From: Methylobacterium sp. WSM2598
GTDB taxonomy: Bacteria; Pseudomonadota; Alphaproteobacteria; Rhizobiales; Beijerinckiaceae
Assembly: GCF_000379105.1 (NCBI RefSeq)
Contig: NZ_KB900609.1
Location: forward strand, 4,075,557-4,139,556
Direction: 5' to 3'
Length of the DNA: 64,000 nt
Position numbers and translations under genes: made by a program. Below are positions 10,001 to 19,584 of this stretch, in pieces. The stretch's first letter is position 1. Every line of letters starts with the position of its first letter. The notes under the pieces were generated by a model. It was not told the DNA's origin. It saw nothing but the letters and a program-made list of their open reading frames with translations, and ran no database searches.

Positions 10001-12322
10001 CTCGCCGTTGTTGGGGTTCTCGGGACTCTTGCCGGTACCGTAATCCTTGCCGGTGCCCTCGCCGAAGAGCGGGCCGGACAGGTTGTCGGCGCGGGTTCCC
10101 ATGTTCGTGTAGTGATGGGTCGTCAGGATCGCCCGGTAATCCGGGTGCGCGTCCAGCACCTCGCCGGCCCAGCGCAGGACGTCGTCGCGCGGGCCGAATT
10201 CGAGCGACAGCGCGATCCACTTGGTGCCGTCGGCGCCCTCGAACGTGTACCACGCGTTCTGGGTTTCGCCGGGCTCCTGATCGTAGACGCCGCCCAGCGT
10301 CGAGTTCTGACGCATGTAATCGATCGAGAAATACTGCGACTGCAGCGACTTGTAGTCCTTCGCGTTACCGGTCAGGTCGTGGTTGCCGGGCTGCGTCGAG
10401 TACGGGACGACGCCGTTGAGCCGCGCCATCGCCTCCTTGGCGACCGTCCACTGATCCGCCCTGTTGTCGTTGGTGATGTCGCCGGTCTGCGTCACGAAGC
10501 GGATGTTCAGCGCCTTGGCGTTGTCCGCCACCCACTGCGTCATCCCGTCGAAAGTCTTCCGGCGCTCGCCCGGATAGGCGTAGTCCTGGGTGTCCGGGAC
10601 CGCCACGATCGTGTAGGCGCGCGGGCCGGCGACCCGGACGCGGAAATCATCCGTGTAGACCTTCCCCTCGGCATCGGCCGCCTGCACGTGCACGTCGGAG
10701 AAGCCGAGCGCCCCGACGTCGAGCAGGAGCTTGCGGCCGTCGAGGCGGCTGGCCAGCACCTTGCCGTCCGAACTCGTCGCCTTGAAGTCGCGCAGGCCGG
10801 AGGCGGTGAAGTACTGGTCGAGATCGACGGTCAGAGTGCCGGCATCCGGCGTGACCATCATGTCCTTGATCGCGCGGAGCTGGACGGGCTTCGGCGCGGT
10901 CGGGCCGGTCGGGGCCGGCGCGACGGCCGGGAGGCCCGCGGCGCCGGTGGTCTCGACCACGAGGTCGGCGTTCTCGGCCTCGATCACCCCCTTGCCGAGG
11001 GTCGCGGCCAGGGGCGACTGCGCGGCGAAGCGGAACTCGCTGCCGTTGGCGCCCGTGAAGGTCTGCTCGAGGGACGGCGGCACGATCCCGGCCGCGCTCG
11101 GGCCGCCGAGCGCCTTGACCTGCGCGTCGCTCAGGGGCGCCTCGATGAAGGCCACGTTGCTGACATGGACCCGCGAGGACTCGCCGTCCTCGTCGGAGAA
11201 GATCAGCACGCCCGCCGCCTTGTCGAACGCGTAGCGGGCCGCGTCCGACACGGTCTGGACGCCGACCTGTTCGCCGTTGATGTACTTGCTGATCACCACC
11301 TCGTTGTTGCGGGTCTCGACCGTGAAGGCGATCCGGTTCCAGGCGTCGAGCTTGGCCGAACCCGCGTAGTCGCCGCCGATGCCGATGCCGTAATGATCAC
11401 CCGAGACCTTGCCGAACAGGTCCGCGTCGTTGCCGTTGGCCGGATCGGTCTGAAGGAAGGGGATCCAGCCGCTGGTCGCGTCGGCGGCCGCCACGTAGAC
11501 GTCGAAGGCGATGCTGTAGGAAGTGGCGGTCCCGCTGCCGCCCGGCTTCAGGTGCAGCTTCTGGCTCCGCGCGCCGGCCGGGACCGTCATGATCCAATCC
11601 GGCGGCGGGGCGGGCGGGATGCCGGCCTGGTCGGCGGTCACGACCGGCGCCGACAGGTTGCGGGACGTCAGGGTCACGTCCCCGAATTCCGGCGCCAGGG
11701 AATTCTCGGCGAAGCGGAACTCGCTGCCGTTCGCGGCCCGGACCGCGGTCCGCAGCGCGCCGGAGAAGACGCCCTCGCGGTTGGCCCCGCCGAGCCCGGC
11801 GATCTCGGCCGGGGTCAGCGCCTTCTCCGCATAGGCGAAATTCGACAGGTAGGCCGGCGAGGTCTCGCCGTCCTCGTCCGAGAAGATCAGGAATCCCTTG
11901 GCCTTGTCGATCGTGTAGCGGTCCGCCTCGTCCGACTTCTGGCTGCCGACCCACTCGCCGTTGACGTACTTGTTGAGGGTGACCTTCCCGTCCACGATCT
12001 CGACCGTGAAGGCGACGCGGTTCCAGGCGTCGAGCTTGGCCTCTCCCTTGTAATCGCTGGCAATGCCGACGCCGTAGCTGCCGTCGGCGATCTTGCCGAA
12101 CAGGTCCGCGTCGCCGGCATTGTCGGGGTCGGTCTGGAGGAACGGGAGCCAGCCGCCGGCGGTCGCGGCCGGGACGTAGACGTCGTAGACGAGCGAGTAG
12201 GCCGTCGCCTTGCCGCTGCCGCCCGGCGTCACCAGGAGGCCCTGGTCCCGGTCGGCCTTCGGGATGCGGAGCATCCAGTCGGTGGTCTGGTCCGCGTCGT
12301 TCGCAGGATTGGTCGTCGCCAT
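6005..12322 (-). CDS. Giant RTX protein with LamG-like domains and a metallophosphoesterase domain
   Basis: The protein is about 2,105 aa from the ATG at 12322; an in-frame ATG at 12346 would add eight residues. Two similar LamG/concanavalin-like modules lie at about 10-190 and 205-390. An Ig-like stretch leads into a calcineurin-type metallophosphoesterase domain (about 567-870) with PDTQ, GDITND, GNHD, TTHHYTN and SGHVFGDG motifs, which supply the expected metal ligands. A third LamG-like module, a PKD-like segment and two more concanavalin-like regions follow, then RTX nonapeptides from about 1728 and the same C-terminal tail as the nuclease RTX protein. It has no signal peptide, so type I secretion is likely. 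Its probable role is hydrolysis of phosphoesters outside the cell, but the substrate is unknown. The start choice is uncertain: the 12322 ATG has only a weak GAGG about ten bases upstream. Confidence 0.88.
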   Translation of the reverse strand: MATTNPANDADQTTDWMLRIPKADRDQGLLVTPGGSGKATAYSLVYDVYVPAATAGGWLPFLQTDPDNAGDADLFGKIADGSYGVGIASDYKGEAKLDAWNRVAFTVEIVDGKVTLNKYVNGEWVGSQKSDEADRYTIDKAKGFLIFSDEDGETSPAYLSNFAYAEKALTPAEIAGLGGANREGVFSGALRTAVRAANGSEFRFAENSLAPEFGDVTLTSRNLSAPVVTADQAGIPPAPPPDWIMTVPAGARSQKLHLKPGGSGTATSYSIAFDVYVAAADATSGWIPFLQTDPANGNDADLFGKVSGDHYGIGIGGDYAGSAKLDAWNRIAFTVETRNNEVVISKYINGEQVGVQTVSDAARYAFDKAAGVLIFSDEDGESSRVHVSNVAFIEAPLSDAQVKALGGPSAAGIVPPSLEQTFTGANGSEFRFAAQSPLAATLGKGVIEAENADLVVETTGAAGLPAVAPAPTGPTAPKPVQLRAIKDMMVTPDAGTLTVDLDQYFTASGLRDFKATSSDGKVLASRLDGRKLLLDVGALGFSDVHVQAADAEGKVYTDDFRVRVAGPRAYTIVAVPDTQDYAYPGERRKTFDGMTQWVADNAKALNIRFVTQTGDITNDNRADQWTVAKEAMARLNGVVPYSTQPGNHDLTGNAKDYKSLQSQYFSIDYMRQNSTLGGVYDQEPGETQNAWYTFEGADGTKWIALSLEFGPRDDVLRWAGEVLDAHPDYRAILTTHHYTNMGTRADNLSGPLFGEGTGKDYGTGKSPENPNNGEDMWQKLVSKHTNISFVFSGHVFGDGAETIVSYNDAGQPVYQMLVNYQDGVSTEITGNGNPARGGNGGNGALRLITIDPDNNRVDTETYLSAFDEYLTGSRGDPEPSRDGKGGAPAPGGGAIQPVTFGRDIVGDGPSGVIAVPRFNPLNGLKVTPGFAPSDGGSTFGAYTLIYDLKLPAEGHLSSLFQGDLDNLTDGDLWLNFRDGYALIGTGGHDEGRVPLDKWTRLAITVERAGAGYTMGKYVDGVLQATQTVGSPYDIGASGFLIFADDSSETIAASLSSFAFIEKALSGDEVAALGGPSAAGPLRAPLAGVNAVQFDFTDGTFAPTIGHGSMSQTIASNAGGPQLTGAFREQQETLANTDLSAPKVQFVAHAGADQTVSAGPATRASVRLDGSGSTDPQHQIARSDWLNADGEVIAAGAVANVELGAGVHRLTLRATGANGTTSLDQATVAVVDARTLLQEDFNDGKAEGWAAPSERWQVAGSVASRRQSVPGIAPPEGALRASKDASGIMTWTGEGSQDWSGYTVSATLKAEDDKALGLVAYCKDPNTYYAVTFDNAKNQRLLVKRSAGVETVLARESGPSPYDRPFRVALAVEGGKLLATLDGEALFGGAVADASAPLAGGTVGLFTEGQRGVVFDDVFVEKGVLVADAGKAQRVIDRDGDAVAAVDLSGRTSFGVADGARAQWSENGKVLASDLDARLALGTGAHLLRLDLDGPSGRTSDTVRVEVVAARDLLLDEDFSAGARNFRFVDEGEIGKAAAWSVSDGVLRQASDRYSRELGGSGDTAPSAQWKLNWSPLGDGVHALRKGTYAVYDGPGASEWKDYSVETDFTAARGGVGLLLHYQDDKNYYKIELDDTTGLAQLFSLKNGIEQTLWQGPIRYDAAGPNHLRADIVDGKLQVWLDGTALFTQPVAIHDTEKGTFALYNWHGGGGVTYDNVRAVALGTGEAPVGKTLVGGAGDDALTGGAGADSIMGGGGNDTLSGLAGNDVLAGEQGDDQLIGGDGDDSLDGGDGADLLCGNDGADGLWGGAGKDQLYGGAGADTLDGGDGADTLFGNEGADWMAGQAGDDALVGGEGSDSLFGGAGNDWLVGEAGDDVLVGGEGTDSLFGGDGADWLAGEAGDDALVGGEGSDSLFGGVGNDWLAGEGGDDLLIGGEGNDSLFGGAGADWLEGQAGDDALVGGEGDDVLRGGEGNDWLDGEAGNDVLVGGAGNDGLRGGDGADWLVGEAGSDTLSGGAGDDVLFGGAGPDTVQYASGEGRDVVRDFVTGGAERDVIAFGPGLFGSFAAVQAATQQVGADAVITASAGNTLTLQNVQASSLSAENFTFA

Positions 12323-12670
12323 GGTCGCGCCTCGCCGCAAGGTCATCGGGGCTCAGGCCCCGCCTGACGCAGCGGCTAGCAAGCGAAGCCGAACCGGCCT
12401 GTGACAATCCCGCAAGAAATCGAACGTCGTTCCATCCCGGTTCTCGATGCGGGCCATCGCCCGGGATGATGGATGGCGCGGATCAGCTTGCGTCATCAGC
12501 GTGTTGCAGTTCACATCCTAGCACGGCGCGCGAGGATCCGGCTCCGTCCCGGGGGGCGGCCGCGGGTCGGGCGCCGCGGGAGCCCGGCCGGCGGCAGGGC
12601 CGCGGCTGCGCGGCAGCGCCCGGCGGCGTCGGCGCGGATCCGGCGTCACGCGACGGAACGGGCGGCAGCC
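12323..12670. other. Divergent intergenic region, RTX gene / lysR
   Basis: These bases separate the leftward RTX gene from the rightward LysR gene and should contain both promoters. The frame continues open upstream of the lysR ATG but has no family similarity there, so I treat it as non-coding. I see no clear LysR T-N11-A box or sigma-70 pair that I would defend. Confidence 0.5.
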
Positions 12671-13555
12671 ATGTCGATCAGCAAGTTGCGAGCCTTCCAC
12701 CTGGTCGCCATGGCGGGGGGCTTCACCCAGGCGGCGCGGCAGGCCTCCGTCAGCCAGTCCAGCCTGTCCGGGCAGGTCCGCGACCTCGAGGCCGCCTCGG
12801 GGGTCCACCTCTTCGACCGCAAGCCGCGGGGGGCCGAGCTCAGCGAGAAGGGGCGCGGGCTCTTCGCCATCACGACGCGCCTGTTCGAGGCGGAGGCCGA
12901 GGCGCAGCGCTTCCTGCGCCGGGCGCCGCCGGACGGCGAGGCCGGCCACCTGCGGGTGGCCGGGGACGGGCCGGTCCTGCCGCTCGGCATCCTGCGGACG
13001 CTGCAGCAGCAACGCCCGCGGCTGACCTTCTCGCTGGTGATCGACAATTCCGACCGCGTGATCGAGCAGGTGCAGAACTTCCGGGCCGATGTCGGCGTCA
13101 CCGCGAGCCGGCCCGACACCGACCAGATCCACGCCACCTACCTGATGTCGATGCGGGTCGGCCTCTGCGTGGCGCGCGGCCACCGGCTCGCCGGGCGGCG
13201 CGTGGCGATGCGCGACCTCGCCGGCCTCGCCCTCGTCCTGCGCGAGCGCGGATCCCGCACCCGCGCGGTGCTCGAGGCCAACCTCGCCGAGCACGGCGTC
13301 GTCCCCGGGCCGATCCTGGAGATCTCGACCCGGGACGGGGTCCGCGAGGCGGTGGCGGGCGGGCTGGGCTGCGGGGTGGTCGCCGACCGGGAATTCGGGC
13401 ACGATTCGCGCCTCGCCTACGTGCCGATCACCGACGCCCGCCTCGCCATCGACGAGTACGCGATCGCGCCGGCCGAGCGGCGCAACCAGCCCCTCGTCCG
13501 CGCCTTCCTCGACGGGGCGCAGCGCTGGAGCCGCGCCCTGCCCGAGATGGGCTGA
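12671..13555 (+). CDS. LysR-family transcriptional regulator
   Basis: The 294-aa protein has the standard LysR layout. An N-terminal winged helix-turn-helix (about 1-60) contains GGFTQAARQASVSQSSLSGQ and a linker helix. A periplasmic-binding-like effector domain covers about 90-290. The ATG at 12671 is chosen because the HTH starts directly after it, although the frame is open for 66 more codons upstream. The gene converges on the dpp transporter operon, so control of that operon is possible but not shown. Its TGA stop forms the first three bases of a repeated hairpin element. The effector is not recognisable from sequence. Confidence 0.9.
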   Translation: MSISKLRAFHLVAMAGGFTQAARQASVSQSSLSGQVRDLEAASGVHLFDRKPRGAELSEKGRGLFAITTRLFEAEAEAQRFLRRAPPDGEAGHLRVAGDGPVLPLGILRTLQQQRPRLTFSLVIDNSDRVIEQVQNFRADVGVTASRPDTDQIHATYLMSMRVGLCVARGHRLAGRRVAMRDLAGLALVLRERGSRTRAVLEANLAEHGVVPGPILEISTRDGVREAVAGGLGCGVVADREFGHDSRLAYVPITDARLAIDEYAIAPAERRNQPLVRAFLDGAQRWSRALPEMG

Positions 13556-13660
13556 TCCGGGATCCGCTTTGATCAAGCGGATCCCGGATCACGCGCCTGC
13601 GCGGCGCCTGAGCGAGGACGACATCCGCATGGCGAAAGCCATCAACCGGATGTCGGATGA
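13553..13660 (+). repeat. Stop-codon hairpin element plus tail module (locus A, after lysR)
   Basis: Seventeen-base perfect arms, TGATCCGGGATCCGCTT and its reverse complement, flank a 5-base loop. The first three bases are the lysR stop codon. A tail module follows, containing GCGGCGCCTGAGCGA, ACATCCGCATGGC and GAAGCCATCAACCGGATG. The element fills the gap between convergent lysR and dppF and may terminate both transcripts. Related copies lie at 36239-36363, 43913-44215, 47664-47786 and 63303-63370, and a variant at 23906-24003. Confidence 0.9.
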
Positions 13661-13673
13661 GGCGCCGCGCGGC

Positions 13674-14674
<1,001 letters not shown>

Positions 14675-14678
<4 letters not shown>

Positions 14679-15697
14679 GAGGCGGCCCCCGCGGTGGCGC
14701 CGACCGGCCCGTCCGCGGCGATGCGGTCCGCGCGCCCGGGATCGCCCAGGGGGTAGTGGCAGCGCACCCGCCCCGCACCGACGTCGCGCAGATCGGGGCG
14801 GACCCGCCGCGAATGCTCGGTCGCGAAGGCGCAGCGGGGGGAGAACAGGCAGCCGGCGGGCCGGTCGTGCAGCCCCGGCACCACGCCCGGGATAGTGGCG
14901 AGCCGCCCGCCCTCGCTGCGCTCGGGCAGCGCCGCCAGCAGGGCCGCCGTGTAGGGGTGCTGGGGGGCGGAGAACAGCGTCTCGGCCCGCTGCTCCTCCA
15001 TCACCTGCCCGGCATACATCACCATCACGCGCTGCGCCGTCTCGGCGACGACGCCCATGTTGTGGGTGATGAGGACGAGCGCCATGCCGCGCTCCCTCTG
15101 CAGGGTGAGCAGCAGGTCGAGGATCTGGGCCTGGATGGTGACGTCGAGGGCAGTGGTCGGCTCGTCGGCGATCAGGAGCTTCGGGTTGCAGGCGATCGCC
15201 ATGGCGATCATCACCCGCTGGTTCATGCCCCCCGAGAGCTGGTGGGGGTAGGCGTCGAGCCGGCTGCCCGGGGCCGGGATGCCGACCTGTCCCAGCAGCT
15301 CCGCCGCCCGGTCGCGGGCGGCGCGCCGGCCCAGCCCCTCGTGCAGGCGCAGGGTCTCGGCGAGCTGGAACCCGATCGTGAAGCAGGGGTTCAGGCTCGT
15401 CGTCGGCTCCTGGAAGATCATCGCGACGTCCTTGCCGGTGAGCTTCCGGCGCTCGCGGGACGAGAGGCCGAGGAGGTCGCGGCCCTCGAAGCGCAGGGCG
15501 TCGGCGCGGACCCGGCCCGGATAGCCGACGAGGCCCATCAGCGCCAGCATGGTCACGCTCTTGCCGGAGCCCGACTCGCCGACGACGCCCAGCACCTCGC
15601 CCTGGTCGAGGCGCAGCGAGACGCCCTCGACGGCGCGCATCACGCCGCCCGCGCTGGGGAACTCGACGGTGAGGTTGTCGATCTCGAGCAGGGACAC
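14675..15697 (-). CDS. dppD: Dipeptide/oligopeptide ABC transporter ATP-binding protein (DppD type)
   Basis: This 340-aa ATPase pairs with the downstream DppF. It has Walker A GESGSGKSVTML, signature LSGGMNQRVMIAMAI, Walker B LLIADEPTTALD and the C-terminal motif with CLFSPRCAFAT. The start lies 4 bases after the dppC stop and its end overlaps dppF, so the genes are tightly coupled. It is 340 aa, close to the usual ~330 for DppD. Confidence 0.95.
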
Positions 15698-15701
15698 GGG
15701 C

Positions 15702-16613
15702 CTACCGTTTCAGCTTGGGGTCGAGGGCGTCGCGCAGCCCGTCCCCCAGGAGGTTGAAGGCCAGCACGGTGATCAGGATCATCAGCCCCGGGAAGGTGAC
15801 GACCCACCACGCGCGCAGGACGAATTCGCGGGCATCGGCCAGCATCGTGCCCCATTCGGGCGACGGGGGCTGGGCGCCGAGGCCGAGGAAGCCGAGCGCC
15901 GCCGCGTCGAGGATCGCGGTCGAGATGCCGAGCGAGGCCTGCACGATGAGCGGCGCGGCGCAGTTCGGCAGGATCTCGCGGAGCATCACCCGCAGCGTGC
16001 CGGCCCCGCTGACCTTCGCGGCGGTGACGTAGTCGCGCGAGGCCTCCGCCAGCACCGCCGCGCGGGCGATGCGCACGTAGTGCGGCAGGACCACCACGGC
16101 GACCGCCAGCATCGCGTTCATCAGGCCGGGGCCCAGGATCGCCACGATGACGATGGCGAGCAGCAGGCTCGGCAGGGTCAGGATGATGTCCATCACCCGC
16201 ATGATCGCGATGTCGACGATGCCGCGGAAATAGCCCGCCGCGAGGCCGAGCGCGGTGCCGACCAGGATCGAGAGCCCCACCACCGCGATGCCGATGGCCA
16301 GCGACAGCCGCGCCCCGTGGATGAGCCGCGAGAGGATGTCCCGCCCGATCGCGTCCGTGCCGAGCGGGTAGGCGAGCGAGCCCCCCTGCTGCCAGAAGGG
16401 GGGCTTGAGGAACATCGCGTTGTCGGTGAGCGTCGGCGAATGCGGCGCCACCACGTCGGCGAGCGCGGCGAGCAGCAGCACCGCCACGATCACCGCGAGC
16501 CCGATCACCGCCCCGGTATTGGCCCGGAACGCGGTCCAGAATTCCCGCAGGGGATGCGGCGGCGCGCCGCTCGGCGCCGCGGCGGCGGGGGTCTCCATCA
16601 CCTCGACGCTCAT
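15702..16613 (-). CDS. dppC: Peptide ABC transporter permease (DppC type)
   Basis: This inner-membrane permease has about 303 residues. It has an N-terminal membrane segment (AVIGLAVIVAVLLLAALADV), the OppC N-terminal domain and a binding-protein-dependent transport domain with the EAA-like loop EASRDYVTAAKVSGAG. I chose the ATG at 16613 because GGAGGAG stands 5 bases upstream. An ATG at 16637, which overlaps the dppB stop (ATGA), would add eight residues (MTDPGGAP) and is also plausible. It forms the channel with DppB. Confidence 0.93.
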   Translation of the reverse strand: MSVEVMETPAAAAPSGAPPHPLREFWTAFRANTGAVIGLAVIVAVLLLAALADVVAPHSPTLTDNAMFLKPPFWQQGGSLAYPLGTDAIGRDILSRLIHGARLSLAIGIAVVGLSILVGTALGLAAGYFRGIVDIAIMRVMDIILTLPSLLLAIVIVAILGPGLMNAMLAVAVVVLPHYVRIARAAVLAEASRDYVTAAKVSGAGTLRVMLREILPNCAAPLIVQASLGISTAILDAAALGFLGLGAQPPSPEWGTMLADAREFVLRAWWVVTFPGLMILITVLAFNLLGDGLRDALDPKLKR

Positions 16614-16633
16614 CGGCGCTCCTCCAGGATCCG

Positions 16634-17644
<1,011 letters not shown>

Positions 17645-17689
17645 CGGCGCGGCGGGCGGCGGGCGGCGCCGGGGGCGCCGCCCGTCGGC

Positions 17690-19288
17690 TCAGCCCTTGA
17701 TGTCCACGCCGTAGAAGACGTGGCGGCTGAAGGGCGAGAGCTTGAAGTCGATCACCTCCTTGCGCACCGGCTTCAGCTGCACCGCGTGCGCGATGGTGAA
17801 CCAGGGCGCCTCCTCCTTGAACCGGACCTGCGCCTGCTCGTAGAGCTTGGTGCGCTCGGCCTGGTCGGTCAGGGTCTTGGCCCTGACCACGATGTCGTCG
17901 AAGGTCTTGTCGCACCACTTCGACGTGTTGCCGCCGTTGTTCTTGGCGGCGTCGCAGCCGAGCAGCGTGTGCAGGAAGTTGTCCGGGTCGCCGTTGTCGC
18001 CGGTCCAGCCGAGCATGCCGGTCTGGTGCTCGCCCGCCTGCATGCGCTTGCGGTACTCGCCCCACTCGTAGGACTTGATCTCCGCCTTCACGCCGACCTT
18101 GGCAAGGTCGGCCTGCATGAGTTCGGCGATGCGTCGGGCGTTCGGGTTGTAGGGCCGCTGCACCGGCATCGCCCAGATGTCGGTCTCGAGACCGTTCGGG
18201 AAGCCCGCCTCGGCGAGCAGCTTCCGCGCCGCCTCCGGATCGTAGGGGTCGTCCTTGACGTCCTTGTCGTAGGACCACATCGAGGGCGGGATCGGGTTCA
18301 CGGCCGCGATCCCGGTCGAGAGGTAGACCGCGTCGATGATGGCCTTCTTGTTGATGGCCATGTTGAAGGCCTTGCGCACGCGCACGTCGTCGAACGGCTT
18401 GCGGGTGACGTTGTAGGACAGGTAGCCGATGTTCAGCCCCGGCTGCTCCAGCACCTGCACGGCCGGGTCCTTGCGGATGGCGTCGAGGTCGGCCGGGTTC
18501 GGGTAGGGCATCACGTGGCACTCGCCCTTCTGCAGCTTGGCCCAGCGGACCGAGGCGTCGGGCGTGATGGCGAACACGAGGTCGTCGATCTTGGCCTTGC
18601 CGCCCCAGTACTCGGGGAAGGCCTTGTAGCGGATGATCGCGTCCTTCTGGTACTGGACGAGGTAGAACGGCCCGGTGCCGATCGGCGACTGATCGATCTT
18701 CTCAGGCGTGCCGGCCTTCAGCATGGCGTCGGCGTATTCCTTCGACTGGATCGCCGCGTACGACATGGCGAGGTCGGACAGGAACGGCGCCTCGGGCCGG
18801 GTGAGGGTGATGCGCACCGTGTGATCGTCGACCTTCTCGACCGATTTCAGCAGCTTCGCCAGTCCCATATCGTTGAAATAGGAATGGTTCGAGCTGGTCA
18901 CCTTGTAGAAGGGATGATCCTCCTTCCATTGCCGCTCGATCGAGAACATGATGTCGTCCGCGCTGAAGTCCCGGCTCGGCTTGAAGGCGCGGTTGGTGTT
19001 GTGCCACTTGACGCCCTTGCGCAGGTGGAAGGTGTAGACGGTGCCGTCCGGCGAGACGTCCCAGCTCTCGGCGAGTCCGGGCACGACCTTGGTCCCGCCG
19101 CGCTCGAATTCGACGACGTTGTTGTAGATCTGGGCGTTGGCGTCGAAGGTGGTGCCCGTGGTGTTGACCGCGGGGTAGAAGTTCTCCGGCGAGCCTTCCG
19201 AGCAGTAGACCAGGGTCTTGGCCTGGAGCGGGCTGGCGGCGAGCAGGGCCGCACCGGCGAGGGCGGCGAGCAGGGGCTTGGCGGTCAC
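17690..19288 (-). CDS. dppA: Periplasmic peptide-binding protein (DppA type)
   Basis: This family 5 extracellular solute-binding protein is about 532 aa long and captures peptides in the periplasm for DppBCDF. The GTG at 19288 is preferred because it places a clean signal peptide first (VTAKPLLAALAGAALLAAS, cleavage near LQA). The frame is open to 19450 but that extension has no signal-peptide character. The mature part begins KTLVYCSEGSPENFYPAVNT and contains the SBP_bac_5 hallmark GLAESWDVSPDG followed by FHLRKGVKWH. It is first in the operon, with AGGAAAGAG as a plausible ribosome-binding site. Ligand specificity among di- or oligopeptides cannot be read from sequence. Confidence 0.94.
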   Translation of the reverse strand: MTAKPLLAALAGAALLAASPLQAKTLVYCSEGSPENFYPAVNTTGTTFDANAQIYNNVVEFERGGTKVVPGLAESWDVSPDGTVYTFHLRKGVKWHNTNRAFKPSRDFSADDIMFSIERQWKEDHPFYKVTSSNHSYFNDMGLAKLLKSVEKVDDHTVRITLTRPEAPFLSDLAMSYAAIQSKEYADAMLKAGTPEKIDQSPIGTGPFYLVQYQKDAIIRYKAFPEYWGGKAKIDDLVFAITPDASVRWAKLQKGECHVMPYPNPADLDAIRKDPAVQVLEQPGLNIGYLSYNVTRKPFDDVRVRKAFNMAINKKAIIDAVYLSTGIAAVNPIPPSMWSYDKDVKDDPYDPEAARKLLAEAGFPNGLETDIWAMPVQRPYNPNARRIAELMQADLAKVGVKAEIKSYEWGEYRKRMQAGEHQTGMLGWTGDNGDPDNFLHTLLGCDAAKNNGGNTSKWCDKTFDDIVVRAKTLTDQAERTKLYEQAQVRFKEEAPWFTIAHAVQLKPVRKEVIDFKLSPFSRHVFYGVDIKG

Positions 19289-19472
19289 GGACGTGGTCTC
19301 TTTCCTGGATCGAGAACGAGGGTAGCGCGCCCGGTCAGGAGAGCAACCGGCATGCCGCATCGGTTTCGGGCGCGAGGCCCCGCGAACATTGATAAAGGCC
19401 GCGGGCGCCCACGGGGTGGGGGTGGAGCGGCCGGTCGATGGGGCGGCCACGGAGTACGATCCGGCGCCGGCG

Positions 19473-19512
19473 CCCTGCCCTGCCCTGCCCTGCCCTGCCC
19501 TGCCCTGCCCTG
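19473..19512. repeat. Pentanucleotide microsatellite (CCCTG)8 between divergent dppA and ligA
   Basis: Eight uninterrupted CCCTG units lie in the 296-base region (19289-19584) shared by the divergent dppA and ligA genes. They are about 72 bases upstream of the ligA ATG and about 185 from the dppA start. Such arrays are prone to slipped-strand length change, which would alter promoter spacing. Nothing else is recognisable in this interval. Confidence 0.9.
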
Positions 19513-19584
19513 CCCCTGGGCGTTAACCGGAGCAGCGCTAGACTCCGCCCAGCCTCCGCCCAGCCCCATCGACCCCGGTTGCTC

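Noticed and set aside
5909..12367. 2,152-aa plus-strand frame opposite the metallophosphoesterase RTX gene
   Set aside because: It is a shadow for the same reason; the real motifs (GNHD, SGHVFGDG) are on the minus strand.
13553..13660. Insertion-sequence end or transposase remnant at the hairpin elements
   Set aside because: No transposase frame, and I could not see consistent flanking target-site duplications, so I call them palindromic repeats only.
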